A stretch of 64,000 nucleotides of DNA from G963677325 sp963810555 (GTDB lineage: Bacteria; Bacteroidota; Bacteroidia; Bacteroidales; Prolixibacteraceae), in assembly GCA_963810555.1 (NCBI GenBank), contig CAWENX010000005.1, positions 1-64,000 on the forward strand, in the 5' to 3' direction. This document shows, one piece after another, positions 1-9,304 of this stretch (positions within the stretch are counted from its first letter, which is position 1; the number at the start of each line of letters is the position of its first letter). The position numbers and the translations under genes were made by a program. The notes beneath the pieces were generated by a model. It worked only from the letters and a program-made list of their open reading frames with translations. It was not told the origin of the DNA and searched no databases.

Positions 1-115
1 TAGGATTATTGAGGTATAAATATTTGATTATCAACAATTGTATGTTGAAAAGTTTAGAGATTTATGCCTTATAAATTGCAGGATTTTCGGTAAATTGGCG
101 GAAAACCTTGCAGAA

Positions 116-1450
116 ATGATTGGAAAAATAGAAAACGACCCTCAGTTAGAAATGTTTAAAGTTCCGCTCACACATTTCATTAAAGAGGACCATGAACTGG
201 TACTGCTGTCCGGTAAGATTAACTGGGAAGAACTGGAGAGAGAGTTAAGCGTTTATTATTGTCAGGACAATGGAAGGCCCTGTGTTCCAATCCGTACCAT
301 TGCAGGGATAGTGTTTTTGAAACGGATATTTAATGAAAGTGATGAGAGCGTTTTGGACCGTTGGGTTGAAAATCCATACTGGCAGCACTTCTGTGGGGAA
401 TTTTATTTCCAACATGAATTGCCCTTTGACCGGACAGAGATGATCAAGTTTCGTAAACGTATTGGAGAAATGGGATCAGAAGTGTTGCTCAGAATGTCTG
501 TTCAGTTGTTTCCAAGCAAAGAAATAAAGGAAGACGAAGTTTTGATTGATACCACTGTCCAGGAAAAGAACATCACCTTTCCTACTGATGTGAAACTGCA
601 AAAGAAAATGATTGAGAAGTGCAGGAAGATAGCAGTTAGGGAGAAGATACAATTGAGGCAGAGCTACCGAAGAGAACTTAAACAGTTGATGATTGATCAG
701 CGGTTCCACAGTCATCCACGTCGCCGGAAAAAAGCGCTGGCTGCTGCCCGCAGAATAAGGGTCATTGCCGGCAGGGTTGTCCGCGACATTGAGCGGAAGA
801 TGGACACCAGGCAGAAAGAAAAATATGCCAGACAGTTGACCATTTTCAAAAGGGTGTTGGCACAGGAAAGAGGTAGCAGCGAGAAGGTTTACAGCTTACA
901 CCAGCCTCATGTGAAGTGCATTGCCAAAGGGAAGGAGGCAAAGAAATATGAATTCGGAAACAAAAGTTCGATAGCCAGAACACGTAAATCCGGGATCATT
1001 GTTGGGGCAATGGGTTTTACAGACAATGTTTATGATGGCGATACTCTTTTGCCACAGTTAGAACAAACAGAAAGGATAACTGGCCACAGACCGAAAGCCG
1101 GGATTGTGGACAGGGGTTATAAAGGGAGGAAGACCATAAACGGGGTTCAGATCATCATCCCATCAAAATTACCGGCTTGTGCGAACAACTATCAGAAACA
1201 AAAAATGCGCAAACGATTTAGGGCAAGGGCAGGCATAGAACCGGTGATAGGACACCTTAAACAAGACCATAGAATGGGCCGTAATTATCTCATGGATGAA
1301 GTAGGCGATTTGGTCAATACCCTGCTTGCCGCAGCAGGGTTTAATCTAAGGAAAATGCTTCAGCGATTAAAAGCTGAAGTATTGGCCATTTTTGCCCGGT
1401 TAATCTGGCACCTATTCGCCAAGGGATGGAACCTGAAATACACATTTTGA
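116..1450 (+). CDS. IS5-family DDE transposase
   Basis: Catalyses cut-and-paste transposition of an IS5-like insertion sequence. The N-terminal part resembles the DUF772-type transposase domain and the C-terminal part is a DDE nuclease. From an upstream in-frame ATG at 38 the catalytic residues are Asp171 (LIDTTV), Asp358 (GIVDRGYKG) and Glu401 (IEPVIGHLKQ). I prefer the start at 116, because family members begin close to the motif that starts MIGKIENDPQ; the ATG at 38 would add 26 residues of poor similarity. A basic region lies between the first and second Asp. The frame is intact, so the element may be active. The left end is not resolvable because the window begins only about 100 bases upstream. 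Confidence 0.88.
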   Translation: MIGKIENDPQLEMFKVPLTHFIKEDHELVLLSGKINWEELERELSVYYCQDNGRPCVPIRTIAGIVFLKRIFNESDESVLDRWVENPYWQHFCGEFYFQHELPFDRTEMIKFRKRIGEMGSEVLLRMSVQLFPSKEIKEDEVLIDTTVQEKNITFPTDVKLQKKMIEKCRKIAVREKIQLRQSYRRELKQLMIDQRFHSHPRRRKKALAAARRIRVIAGRVVRDIERKMDTRQKEKYARQLTIFKRVLAQERGSSEKVYSLHQPHVKCIAKGKEAKKYEFGNKSSIARTRKSGIIVGAMGFTDNVYDGDTLLPQLEQTERITGHRPKAGIVDRGYKGRKTINGVQIIIPSKLPACANNYQKQKMRKRFRARAGIEPVIGHLKQDHRMGRNYLMDEVGDLVNTLLAAAGFNLRKMLQRLKAEVLAIFARLIWHLFAKGWNLKYTF

Positions 1451-1504
1451 AAAAACGGGGTTTTTCACGTTCGACTATTTAAACTCTATTCAAATACCAA
1501 TTAG

Positions 1505-1581
1505 TATTCAAACTGTATTCAAATAGTACTCAAATAGTATTCAAACTATAGCTTTAGTATGGTGTTGGTACGGCATTGTTA
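1505..1581. repeat. 11-bp tandem array downstream of the IS
   Basis: Four clear 11-bp units, tattcaaactg, tattcaaatag, tactcaaatag and tattcaaacta, run from 1505 to 1548. Three weaker units in the same register follow to 1581. The gap between the IS5 gene and the tRNA (1451-1841) also holds a 32-codon open frame at 1595-1693 with no recognisable homology, possibly the tail of a decayed gene. Confidence 0.7.
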
Positions 1582-1798
1582 CTATCACGGAAAGATGGTG
1601 AAAGCTGATTTGGATGAGGTGAATAAAAAAGGGGAACCGATTCTTAAAACTCTGTTAAAAGCAATATCACCCACTGATATCTCAACAATTTAAAAACCGG
1701 ATCTTATCTGAATCAGGGTATTAAAATAAATACTGAAATCGCTGGTTTATTTTTAATTTTAAAGATGGAATATTTTATTGATATTGGTTGGTTTCCTC

Positions 1799-1829
1799 TT
1801 GTCTCTTAATCAGGGTATTGATATATTTG
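1799..1829 (+). promoter_or_regulatory. Bacteroidota-type promoter of tRNA-Ala
   Basis: TTG at 1799-1801, a 20-bp spacer and TATATTTG at 1822-1829 match the Bacteroidota primary sigma factor consensus (TTG, 19-21 bp, TAnnTTTG). Transcription would start a few bases before the tRNA at 1842. Confidence 0.7.
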
Positions 1830-1841
1830 CTGTTTCATTGA

Positions 1842-1915
1842 GGGGAATTAGCTCAGCTGGCTAGAGCGTTTGATCCGCATTCAAAAGGTCGCCGGTTCGA
1901 ATCCGGTATTCTCCA
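1842..1915 (+). tRNA. tRNA-Ala, anticodon CGC
   Basis: A complete cloverleaf folds by eye. The acceptor stem is GGGGAAT/ATTCTCC with the G3-U70 wobble that identifies alanine tRNAs. There is a D arm, an anticodon stem TTTGA/TCAAA and a T arm with loop TTCGAAT. The seven-base anticodon loop reads TCCGCAT, giving anticodon CGC (codon GCG). Position 33 is C instead of the nearly invariant U. The discriminator base is A and CCA is not encoded. A consensus promoter lies just upstream. A sequence error in the loop is possible, but the stem pairs perfectly. Confidence 0.88.
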
Positions 1916-1941
1916 CGTATTAGTTTTTCACTGATTACCGA

Positions 1942-3426
1942 TCACTGATTTCGGCCATAAATGAGGGTTAATTCGAGCAATTTTTTCCCTTCATTTTCCC
2001 AATCAAGGGACGGCGGAATTTTCCATTTCCAGTTGCCTCTTACTGTGCCGGGCTTATTCATACGTGCTGATGAGTCAAGTCCGAACACATCCTGAAGTGG
2101 AATAATTGAAATTTGTGCTACTGAAGAAAGAGCTGTACGGATCATTTCCCAATGGTCAATCCGGCCTGCACCTGTATAATGCTTTATATATGCGCGTTCT
2201 TTCCTGTTTAATGATTTCAGCCAGCCAATGGTGGTATCATTATCATGGGTTCCAGTATAGACAACAAAATCTTTATGATAGTTATGAGGCAGATATTCAT
2301 TGGTGCTTCCACCCTCAAAAGCAAACTGAAGCACTTTCATTCCGGGGAGGTTGAATTTCTTTCTCAATTCACGAACTTCCTCACTTATTGTACCTAAATC
2401 TTCAGCGATTACAGGCACATGACCGAGCTGACTCTGCAGTATCCTCAGCAATGCTTCACCATGAGCCTTATACCATTGACCATTGACAGCTGTTTTTTCC
2501 CCATAGGGTACAGCCCAATATGATTCCAGTCCCCGGAAATGATCGAACCTGACCAGATCAAACATTCTCAGGTTGTAATGAAGTCTTGCCATCCACCAGT
2601 CATAATTCCTCTGCTGCAGCCTGTCCCAGTTAAAGACAGGATTGTTCCAAAGCTGGCCGGTCTTGCTGAAATAATCAGGAGGAACACCTCCGACCAGAAC
2701 AGGTTTTCTGTTTTCATCCAAAAGAAAAATATCCTGATTTGACCAGACATCCGAACTGTCGTAAGCCACATATAAGGGGATATCGCCGAAAATCCTTATC
2801 CCGTTGTCGTTGGCGTATTTTTTCAGGGAAATCCATTGACGGAGAAAAATAAACTGGATAAATCTCTGGAATTCAACATCATCAGGAAAAGAATTATACA
2901 TTCGATTTAAAACCTTCTCTTCGCGACTAAGCATATCTTTGTCCCAAAAGCTCCAGTCCTTTCCTTTCAGATTTTTTCGGCAGGCATAGAACAAAGACCA
3001 GGATTCAAGCCACCAGGCATGTTCTTTCCAGAATAAAAGATAATCATCCGAATTAAATCCCCCCTGCAGGCGGAACCTGTGAAAAGCTTTTAACAGTAAA
3101 GGCTGGCGGAATTTTCGTACAAGAGGATAATCCACAAAAGAGTCAGAGAAATCTCCCGAGAATTTTATCTCTTCCGGTTTTAACATTCCCGATTCAACCA
3201 GGTTATCAAGATCAATCAAGTCAGGATTTCCCGCAAATGCAGAATAACACTGATAGGGTGAATAACTGCGGTTAGTAGGCCCTAATGGCAATATTTGCCA
3301 GATTTTTTGTCCTGATTCCTTTAACCAAAAAACAAATCGGCGAGCCTCCTCTCCAAGTGAACCAATACCATATTTGCCGGGCAGGGAGGTGGGATGAAGT
3401 AATATGCCTGAATAACGTTCTTCCAT
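1942..3426 (-). CDS. malQ: 4-alpha-glucanotransferase (amylomaltase)
   Basis: Transfers 1,4-alpha-glucan segments between maltooligosaccharides in the cytoplasm, in glycogen and maltodextrin metabolism. It is a GH77 enzyme of 494 residues, the short bacterial form without an N-terminal extension. The GH13/77 signature regions are visible: nucleophile Asp295 in RFDHFRG, acid/base Glu342 in VIAEDLGT and Asp395 in GTHDND. The N terminus (GILLHPTSLPGKYGIGSLG) is typical of the family. It is the last gene of a minus-strand run, 43 bp after the S9 peptidase; no glycogen genes are adjacent. Confidence 0.95.
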   Translation of the reverse strand: MEERYSGILLHPTSLPGKYGIGSLGEEARRFVFWLKESGQKIWQILPLGPTNRSYSPYQCYSAFAGNPDLIDLDNLVESGMLKPEEIKFSGDFSDSFVDYPLVRKFRQPLLLKAFHRFRLQGGFNSDDYLLFWKEHAWWLESWSLFYACRKNLKGKDWSFWDKDMLSREEKVLNRMYNSFPDDVEFQRFIQFIFLRQWISLKKYANDNGIRIFGDIPLYVAYDSSDVWSNQDIFLLDENRKPVLVGGVPPDYFSKTGQLWNNPVFNWDRLQQRNYDWWMARLHYNLRMFDLVRFDHFRGLESYWAVPYGEKTAVNGQWYKAHGEALLRILQSQLGHVPVIAEDLGTISEEVRELRKKFNLPGMKVLQFAFEGGSTNEYLPHNYHKDFVVYTGTHDNDTTIGWLKSLNRKERAYIKHYTGAGRIDHWEMIRTALSSVAQISIIPLQDVFGLDSSARMNKPGTVRGNWKWKIPPSLDWENEGKKLLELTLIYGRNQ

Positions 3427-3469
3427 TGCGTTTTAAATTGAGACGCACGTCGTGCGTCTTTACAATATT

Positions 3470-4360
3470 TTATTTCAACCATTTATCCAGCCATTGAAAG
3501 AATACGCGTTGCCATAGAATCCCATCCTGAGGCTGGGATACCCAATGACTTTCATCAGGGAAATATAATAATTCCGCAGGAAGGTTTAATAACCTTGCGG
3601 AATTAAAGGCACCCATGCCCTGGGTATCGGGAATTCTGAAATCTTTTGCACCGGTGATCACAAGAATAGGTGTGTCCCAGTTCTGAACAAATTTGTGAGG
3701 AGAAAAATTCTTATAAGTATTCTGAGCAACCTTATTATTCAAGTCCCAGTACGGTCCTCCGTTATCCCAATTGGGAAACCACATTTCATCCGTGGTTGAA
3801 TACTCAGCTTCCATATTAAACACGCCACAATGGGCAATAAAGGCTTTAAACCGCTTTTGATGGTGACCGGCAAGGAAGAAGACGGAATATCCTCCATAGC
3901 TTGCACCAACGGCGCCAAGACGATCTTTATCAACATAAGGTTCAGCGGCAAGGGTGTCGATTGCAGTGAGATAATCCTTCATATCCTGACCTCCGTAATC
4001 TCCGGAAATTTCTTCATTCCATGCCTGCCCAAATCCCGGTAATCCACGCCTGTTGGGTGCGACAATGATATAACCGTTAGCCGCCATGATCTGAAAATTC
4101 CAGCGATAAGACCAGAACTGACTGACTGTACTTTGCGGTCCGCCCTCACAATACAGAAGAGCAGGATATTTTTTCGCCGGATCAAAATGTGGCGGATATA
4201 TTACCCAGACTTTCATCTTTTTCTTGTCGGTTGTGGTTATCCAACGGCTTTCAACTTTACCAAAAGTCAGCTGATCCATAATTCCTTTTGTTACGAAAGT
4301 CAGCGGTTCATCGGAACCCGTAACAGGATCAACATTATAAATCTCAGCAGGCTGGGACAT
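3470..4360 (-). CDS. S9 prolyl oligopeptidase-family peptidase, catalytic part (frameshifted)
   Basis: C-terminal alpha/beta-hydrolase domain of an S9 serine peptidase (acylaminoacyl-peptidase or dipeptidyl-peptidase type). The triad is visible: Ser154 of this fragment in GASYGGYS, Asp in TGAKDFRIPD and His in PDESHWVS. Its frame stays open well upstream of the ATG at 4360, up to about 4520, where it meets the propeller domain encoded at 4438-5559 in another frame. The missing link reads naturally as DSESVYFISDIHADDEIY. The whole protein would be about 695 residues, normal for the family. I regard the two ORFs as one gene split by one lost base. Confidence 0.85.
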   Translation of the reverse strand: MSQPAEIYNVDPVTGSDEPLTFVTKGIMDQLTFGKVESRWITTTDKKKMKVWVIYPPHFDPAKKYPALLYCEGGPQSTVSQFWSYRWNFQIMAANGYIIVAPNRRGLPGFGQAWNEEISGDYGGQDMKDYLTAIDTLAAEPYVDKDRLGAVGASYGGYSVFFLAGHHQKRFKAFIAHCGVFNMEAEYSTTDEMWFPNWDNGGPYWDLNNKVAQNTYKNFSPHKFVQNWDTPILVITGAKDFRIPDTQGMGAFNSARLLNLPAELLYFPDESHWVSQPQDGILWQRVFFQWLDKWLK

Positions 4361-4437
4361 TGAAACTTTTGAAGCAATTAACCTGTCGCCTGCCTGAACA
4401 ACATCCTGATAATTATGTACTCCATTTGTTATCCGGC

Positions 4438-5559
4438 TTATTTTCCCATCTGCCAGATCAAGACGGTATATCTCATCGTCAGCATGAATATCAGAAATAA
4501 AATAAACGGATTCGCTGTCTTAGCCCACGCCAGATTATGAACATCCTGATCGAAAGAGGCAGTATAATCCTTTTTCAGACCTGTTGAAAGGTCGGCAATA
4601 AAGAGCCTGTTCTTATCCGATTCATAACCATCACGTGCCATGCTCTCCCATGCAAGGTATTTACCATCAGGAGAATAGGTTGGATTCATATCATACCCCA
4701 TCATTCCTTCTGTAAAGTCGACAGTTTTGCCGGTCTGAAGATCATAAATGTAAATGTCCGAGTTGGTCGACAAGGTGTAAGCCCTGCCGGTCAGTTTTTT
4801 GCATGTGTATGCCAGTGATTTGCTGTCCGGATTCCACTCAATCTGCTCCATTCCGAAGTCTGGCTTCATTGGTGAATCAAATTTTTCTCCGGCCATAATG
4901 TCTTTGTCATTTGTCAGGCCATTATCACTGTAATCTGCAATAAATATATGCTGATAGGTGTAATCATGCCATTTATCCCAGTGACGATACATCAGGTCGG
5001 TTTCAAGTCGTGCATTTGCCTTAGGAAGATCAGGGAATAAATCGTGAATACTATTATCCAGTTTGACCGCCTTTATATATATAATATGTTTCAAATCCGG
5101 GGCATATTTATAACCCAGGATACCGCCTTCAATGCGTGATACCTGATGATTCGAAGAACCATCGGGATTCATTTCCCACAATTGGGATTCTCCGTCTTTA
5201 CTGAACAAATATCCTATTTTCTTCCCATCGGGTCGCCACGTCTCATCACTCAGACTTTGGTCAGTAAAAGTGATCCTTTTGGCAGTATCCCCTTTTACAG
5301 GGACCACATACAAATCTCTGTATGATTTGTTTTCAGGAATACTAATGTAAGTAACCCCGTAAAGTACCGATTGACCATCCGGTGAAACTTTTGGCACACC
5401 AACACGCCCAAATGACCATAAAAGTTCAGGAGTAAGAAGATCACTCGTTGCTTTTGGAGTGGAAGGAATAAAATATTTATCCTTTCCTGGAGAATTTTCC
5501 CTCTCAGCACAACCCATCAGGATTGCAGAAATCAGAATATATAAAAACACGTTTCTCAT
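4438..5559 (-). CDS. S9 peptidase, lipoprotein signal and beta-propeller part (frameshifted)
   Basis: N-terminal half of the S9 peptidase completed at 3470-4360. I start it at 5559 rather than the in-frame ATG at 5586, because the residues from MRNVFLYILI form a lipoprotein signal ending at the lipobox LMGC; the mature enzyme would be anchored in the outer or inner membrane. The body contains WD40-like beta-propeller repeats (PDGKKIGYLF, PDGKYLAWES, NPDSKSLAYT) that gate access to the active site. The last 24 residues of the ORF are out of frame. Restoring one A in the run at 4520-4523 fuses it to the catalytic domain. Confidence 0.83.
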   Translation of the reverse strand: MRNVFLYILISAILMGCAERENSPGKDKYFIPSTPKATSDLLTPELLWSFGRVGVPKVSPDGQSVLYGVTYISIPENKSYRDLYVVPVKGDTAKRITFTDQSLSDETWRPDGKKIGYLFSKDGESQLWEMNPDGSSNHQVSRIEGGILGYKYAPDLKHIIYIKAVKLDNSIHDLFPDLPKANARLETDLMYRHWDKWHDYTYQHIFIADYSDNGLTNDKDIMAGEKFDSPMKPDFGMEQIEWNPDSKSLAYTCKKLTGRAYTLSTNSDIYIYDLQTGKTVDFTEGMMGYDMNPTYSPDGKYLAWESMARDGYESDKNRLFIADLSTGLKKDYTASFDQDVHNLAWAKTANPFILFLIFMLTMRYTVLIWQMGK

Positions 5560-5686
5560 GCCCAATTCATAATTTGTTAAAAACAAAGTTTCAGATTTTT
5601 ATATTATTTCGATAATTTTGATTAATTCATTTATTTATTAATATCTGATTAATACAAAAATAAGAGAATTCATGAAGGTATTCAGA

Positions 5687-5718
5687 AAAAAACCTGCGAA
5701 TTTAAATTCGCAGGTTTT
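5687..5718. terminator. Rho-independent terminator, perfect palindrome
   Basis: AACCTGCGAATTT is followed directly by its reverse complement, flanked by A and T runs. It lies 33 bp beyond the stop of the minus-strand NigD-like gene, would end that transcript and could also work in the other direction. Confidence 0.8.
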
Positions 5719-5750
5719 TATTTATCAAATAATTGTTCTAATCAATAATT

Positions 5751-6455
5751 CTAATAATAATAATAGGTCTTTGGAATATCGATCCTGTTTCCGTTGTAGT
5801 CAGTATACCTGATGTAAAATTTTACCTGATTCTGTCCCTGGACTCTTAACGAATTCAATTTGAAACTTACAACTGCATAGGCAGGGTATTGATTTAAATC
5901 ACCCCGTGCATTATGCCTTAATTCCAAAATGTAGGGATTTGTGACTCCATTCCCCTCTCCATTATCAAGCAGATTGATATAATGAACTGAACCCTGCGTA
6001 AAGAATTTCAAATCGAGATTCAAAATATCCTTTGGAGATATCCTTGCTTCTCTGACTATAATTGGATCATGGCCTACACTGTCTTCAGAAACCTGGCTGA
6101 GTTTCTTTATATCCTTAAACAGGATATCATTAATGCCGTAAATCCTGGCCAGATAATTGAATGTACTATCTGTCAAAGAAGTTTTGCTTATCGGGTTGAA
6201 TTGCACCCAGACCCGGTCACTGTCCTTGGGATTATAACCTGTTAATGTCTTGGAAGGAGTAACAACACTTCCGTTATCCAGATTAATCACAAATGATTGG
6301 TCCGAGGAATTGGTCTGAATAAGGCCAAAAGAAGCATCAATGTTATCATAGTAATAATGATGCCGGTGGAAATCATCCAAACAGCCAGATAAAAGAAATC
6401 CCATTACAAGGACCAGCGACAAAATGATTTTTGGAAATTTAATTTTCTTGTCCAT
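5751..6455 (-). CDS. NigD-like lipoprotein
   Basis: Predicted outer-membrane lipoprotein of 234 residues. A signal peptide with hydrophobic core IILSLVLVMGFLL ends in the lipobox LSGC (Cys25). The following region resembles the Bacteroidota NigD family, which has an N-terminal OB-like domain (VTPSKTLTGYNPKDSDRVWVQF) and a C-terminal beta domain ending in KFYIRYTDYNGNRIDIPK. The founding members come from a Bacteroides bacteriocin locus, but most homologues are found elsewhere and their role is unknown. It is monocistronic, with a strong terminator behind it. The tail is unusually tyrosine rich. Confidence 0.75.
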   Translation of the reverse strand: MDKKIKFPKIILSLVLVMGFLLSGCLDDFHRHHYYYDNIDASFGLIQTNSSDQSFVINLDNGSVVTPSKTLTGYNPKDSDRVWVQFNPISKTSLTDSTFNYLARIYGINDILFKDIKKLSQVSEDSVGHDPIIVREARISPKDILNLDLKFFTQGSVHYINLLDNGEGNGVTNPYILELRHNARGDLNQYPAYAVVSFKLNSLRVQGQNQVKFYIRYTDYNGNRIDIPKTYYYY

Positions 6456-6673
6456 AGCAGTAGAATTTAATTTATTAATAGATGTAAAAAATAGTAAAAC
6501 GGTTGTGTTATTTTTAAAATCTTATCCAAAAAAGATCATATATAAAACAAAATCTAAAGTCTTTGGTTTAAAGTAATCATTATTGAACGTCGGCTAAAGA
6601 TGACGGCAAAGGATGAAGCTAAAAGCAAAGGATATTCCATTGATCACTCCCGAATCTTCGGAACTGATCACTC

Positions 6674-7972
6674 CTAAGATAAACTCATCAAATAATCCTT
6701 GAAATATTGATACGAAACCGGTAGTTTGATACTTTGTTTTTTACCTTTCATAAACTCCTTCAATCTGTCCGGTATCGGGATTTTCCCTTTACCAATAATG
6801 GATTCAACTGTCTCAATGAATTTTGCAGGATGAGCAGTCTCAAGAAAGATACCAATCTCTCCCGGATTCAATTTTTCCTTTAATGCCCTGAACCCAACTG
6901 CTCCATGCGGATCTAACAGATATCCATCGTTTTGGTAAACCTGGTCAATTGTTTCGATGATCTTTTCATCGGAATAGGCGGCCCCTATAATATCTTCGAC
7001 AATCGCCTTATATTCATTGTCGTACAGATCAAGGATCCGGACAAAATTGCTTGGATTGCCTACATCCATCGCATTAGCCAATGTAGCAACAGAAGCACGC
7101 GGTTCATATATTCCCGTTTTCAGATATTTATAAACCACATTATTGCGATTATTTGCAGCAATAAAGCGAAATACCGGTAAGCCCATTTTCTTGGCAATCA
7201 AACCTGAGGTTAGATTTCCAATATTGCCACTTGGTACAGAAATCACTATTCTTTTGTTTTTCTCGGGCAATTTTGCATAGGCATTAAAATAATAAAATGA
7301 CTGTGGCAGAAAACGTGCAACATTGATCGAATTTGCTGAAGTAAGTGTAAGTTTTCTTTTCAATTCAGCATCCGTAAAAGCAGCTTTAACAAGAGTCTGG
7401 CAGTCATCAAATGTACCGTTTACTTCAAGCGCTGTAATGTTGTTACCAAGTGTCGTAAACTGCTTTTCTTGAATTTCACTTACTTTCCCCTTGGGATAGA
7501 GCACGTGAACGTGTATTCCCTGAACTCCCAGGAATCCATTCGCTACCGCACTTCCTGTATCCCCTGAAGTGGCGACCAAAACATGAACCTGACCATTATC
7601 CTGTTTAAGAAAATAGGATAACATCCTGGCCATAAATCTTGCTCCTACATCTTTAAATGCCAGTGTGGGGCCATGGAAGAGTTCAAGGGTATAAATGCCA
7701 TCTTCCACTCTCACCAGGGGTGTATCAAAACTCAATGTTTCATAAACAATTTCTCTTAAGGATTCCCGTGAGATATCATCGCCGAAGAATCTTTCTGCTA
7801 CTTCAAATGACAACTCCTGAAAAGTAAGCGAATCAATTTTCCTGAAGAAAGAAGCCGGCATCGGATCTATATACATTGGCATAAACAAACCATTGTCAGG
7901 AGCCAGTCCTTGTGTAACTGCGGTTTTCAGATCAACATCGGGAGTATTATGATTTGTACTGTAATATTTCAT
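6674..7972 (-). CDS. thrC: Threonine synthase
   Basis: Converts O-phosphohomoserine to threonine, the last step of the pathway; cytoplasmic, PLP dependent. At 432 residues it matches the long gamma-proteobacterial/Bacteroidota class. Lys107 in GPTLAFKDVGARF is the PLP Schiff-base lysine, and the phosphate-binding loop SVPSGNIGNLTSG is present. The N terminus (MKYYSTNHNTPDVDLKTAV) is characteristic. It is the third gene of the operon thrA-apgM-thrC, 25 bp after apgM. No attenuator is apparent. Confidence 0.95.
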   Translation of the reverse strand: MKYYSTNHNTPDVDLKTAVTQGLAPDNGLFMPMYIDPMPASFFRKIDSLTFQELSFEVAERFFGDDISRESLREIVYETLSFDTPLVRVEDGIYTLELFHGPTLAFKDVGARFMARMLSYFLKQDNGQVHVLVATSGDTGSAVANGFLGVQGIHVHVLYPKGKVSEIQEKQFTTLGNNITALEVNGTFDDCQTLVKAAFTDAELKRKLTLTSANSINVARFLPQSFYYFNAYAKLPEKNKRIVISVPSGNIGNLTSGLIAKKMGLPVFRFIAANNRNNVVYKYLKTGIYEPRASVATLANAMDVGNPSNFVRILDLYDNEYKAIVEDIIGAAYSDEKIIETIDQVYQNDGYLLDPHGAVGFRALKEKLNPGEIGIFLETAHPAKFIETVESIIGKGKIPIPDRLKEFMKGKKQSIKLPVSYQYFKDYLMSLS

Positions 7973-7997
7973 TTTATTTAATTACGAATGACGAATT

Positions 7998-9203
7998 CTA
8001 TTTCAAAAGTTCCTGCATAAACTGGTTGCTTTTCAATGTTCCAAATATACCTTTTCGGACTGAATATTCATCATACCGATCAACCATATCAGGCAATGCA
8101 CCGGGACGATAGATTATAAAAGGAACTGCCTCACGTGTATGAGTTCTCAATTTCCAGGGTGTCGGATGATCCGGGAGCACCGCCAAAGTTACAGGTTCAT
8201 TTAAGAGGAGAGTTTCTTCCATCAGAAATTTGACAACTCTACGATCGAGGTACTCAATCGTCCTGACTTTCAGATCAAAATCTCCTTCATGACCTGCCTC
8301 ATCGCTGGCCTCAATATGAAGATAAACAAAATCATGATCTCTCAATGCATCCAGAGCAGCTTTGGCTTTTCCTTCATAGTTCGTATTATACAATCCCGTT
8401 GCACCTTCAACTTTAATGATATCCAATCCTGCGTAAACGCCAATACCTTGTATTAAATCTACAGCTGAAATTACAGCGCCTCTTTTAATACCATACATTT
8501 CTTTTAGCGTAGCCATATTGGGCCTGTAACCCTGAGACCACGGCCATATAGAATTTGCCATATCTTTCCCCACGCTTCTGCGTTTTATATTCACAGGATG
8601 GCTGGCAAGCAATTTCTGGGATTCATAAATGAGTCCTTTTAGAAAATCTGCAGTTTTAATACCCGAATGGTCAGTAGCTTTCGGCAATACATCGGTAAAT
8701 AAAGTCCCGGGGACATCATGTGGCGGGACACAACTGATTGCTTTATTCCCTCCTTTGATTACGAGTAAATGTCTGTAAGAAACACCCGGGTAAAATTTCA
8801 CATATTCATCGCCTAATTTTTCATTTAAAAAACTGATCAGATCAAATGCTTCTTCTGAAGAAATATGTCCTGCTGAGTGATTCTTGATTTTTCCTTCCTC
8901 CACACATATCAGGTTGCATCTCATGGCAAGATCTCCGTCTGCCAATTTTATTCCCATACTAGCGGCTTCGATGACTCCCCTGCCTTCAAAAACAGATTCC
9001 ACATCATAACCAAGAACTGCAAGATTGGCTACCTCACTTCCAGGAGGAAGGTTCTCCGGTACTGTTTTCAACATTCCTGTCCGCCCCATTTTAGCTAATA
9101 TATCTATGTTAGGAATATGAGCCGACATTAATGGAGTTAATCCGTTTTTTTCCTCTTCCGGCTGATCAGCCATTCCATCGCCAAGAATTACAATATACTT
9201 CAT
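7998..9203 (-). CDS. apgM: ApgM-like 2,3-bisphosphoglycerate-independent phosphoglycerate mutase, probable homoserine kinase
   Basis: A 401-residue member of the archaeal-type phosphoglycerate mutase branch of the alkaline phosphatase superfamily. The N terminus has the metal-binding motif ILGDGMAD, and metal ligands follow in IEASDEAGHEGD and VLPDHPTPWKLRTHTR. It sits between thrA and thrC where thrB would be expected, and no thrB is seen in the window. Bacteroidota homologues in this position have been proposed to act as homoserine kinases, so I infer that it makes O-phosphohomoserine rather than serving glycolysis. Sequence alone does not settle the substrate. Confidence 0.88.
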   Translation of the reverse strand: MKYIVILGDGMADQPEEEKNGLTPLMSAHIPNIDILAKMGRTGMLKTVPENLPPGSEVANLAVLGYDVESVFEGRGVIEAASMGIKLADGDLAMRCNLICVEEGKIKNHSAGHISSEEAFDLISFLNEKLGDEYVKFYPGVSYRHLLVIKGGNKAISCVPPHDVPGTLFTDVLPKATDHSGIKTADFLKGLIYESQKLLASHPVNIKRRSVGKDMANSIWPWSQGYRPNMATLKEMYGIKRGAVISAVDLIQGIGVYAGLDIIKVEGATGLYNTNYEGKAKAALDALRDHDFVYLHIEASDEAGHEGDFDLKVRTIEYLDRRVVKFLMEETLLLNEPVTLAVLPDHPTPWKLRTHTREAVPFIIYRPGALPDMVDRYDEYSVRKGIFGTLKSNQFMQELLK

Positions 9204-9236
9204 ATTAGACCATTAGACTATAAGACTACCCTCCCG

Positions 9237-9254
9237 ATCCCGCAGGTGCGGGAT
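9237..9254. repeat. Short intergenic hairpin
   Basis: ATCCCGCAGGTGCGGGAT forms a perfect 7-bp stem with a 4-base loop in the 101-bp gap between thrA and apgM. There is no T run, so it is more likely an mRNA-stabilising or repeated intergenic palindrome than a terminator. Confidence 0.5.
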
Positions 9255-9304
9255 TGCGAGAATTATGAATTACCAATCAGCACGTCAGCACATTAGCAAA
9301 TTGA

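Noticed and set aside
1..1915. tRNA-Ala as an attachment site of an integrated element with the IS5 gene
   Set aside because: No integrase, no duplicated tRNA 3' end and no other mobile genes lie downstream; malQ follows directly.
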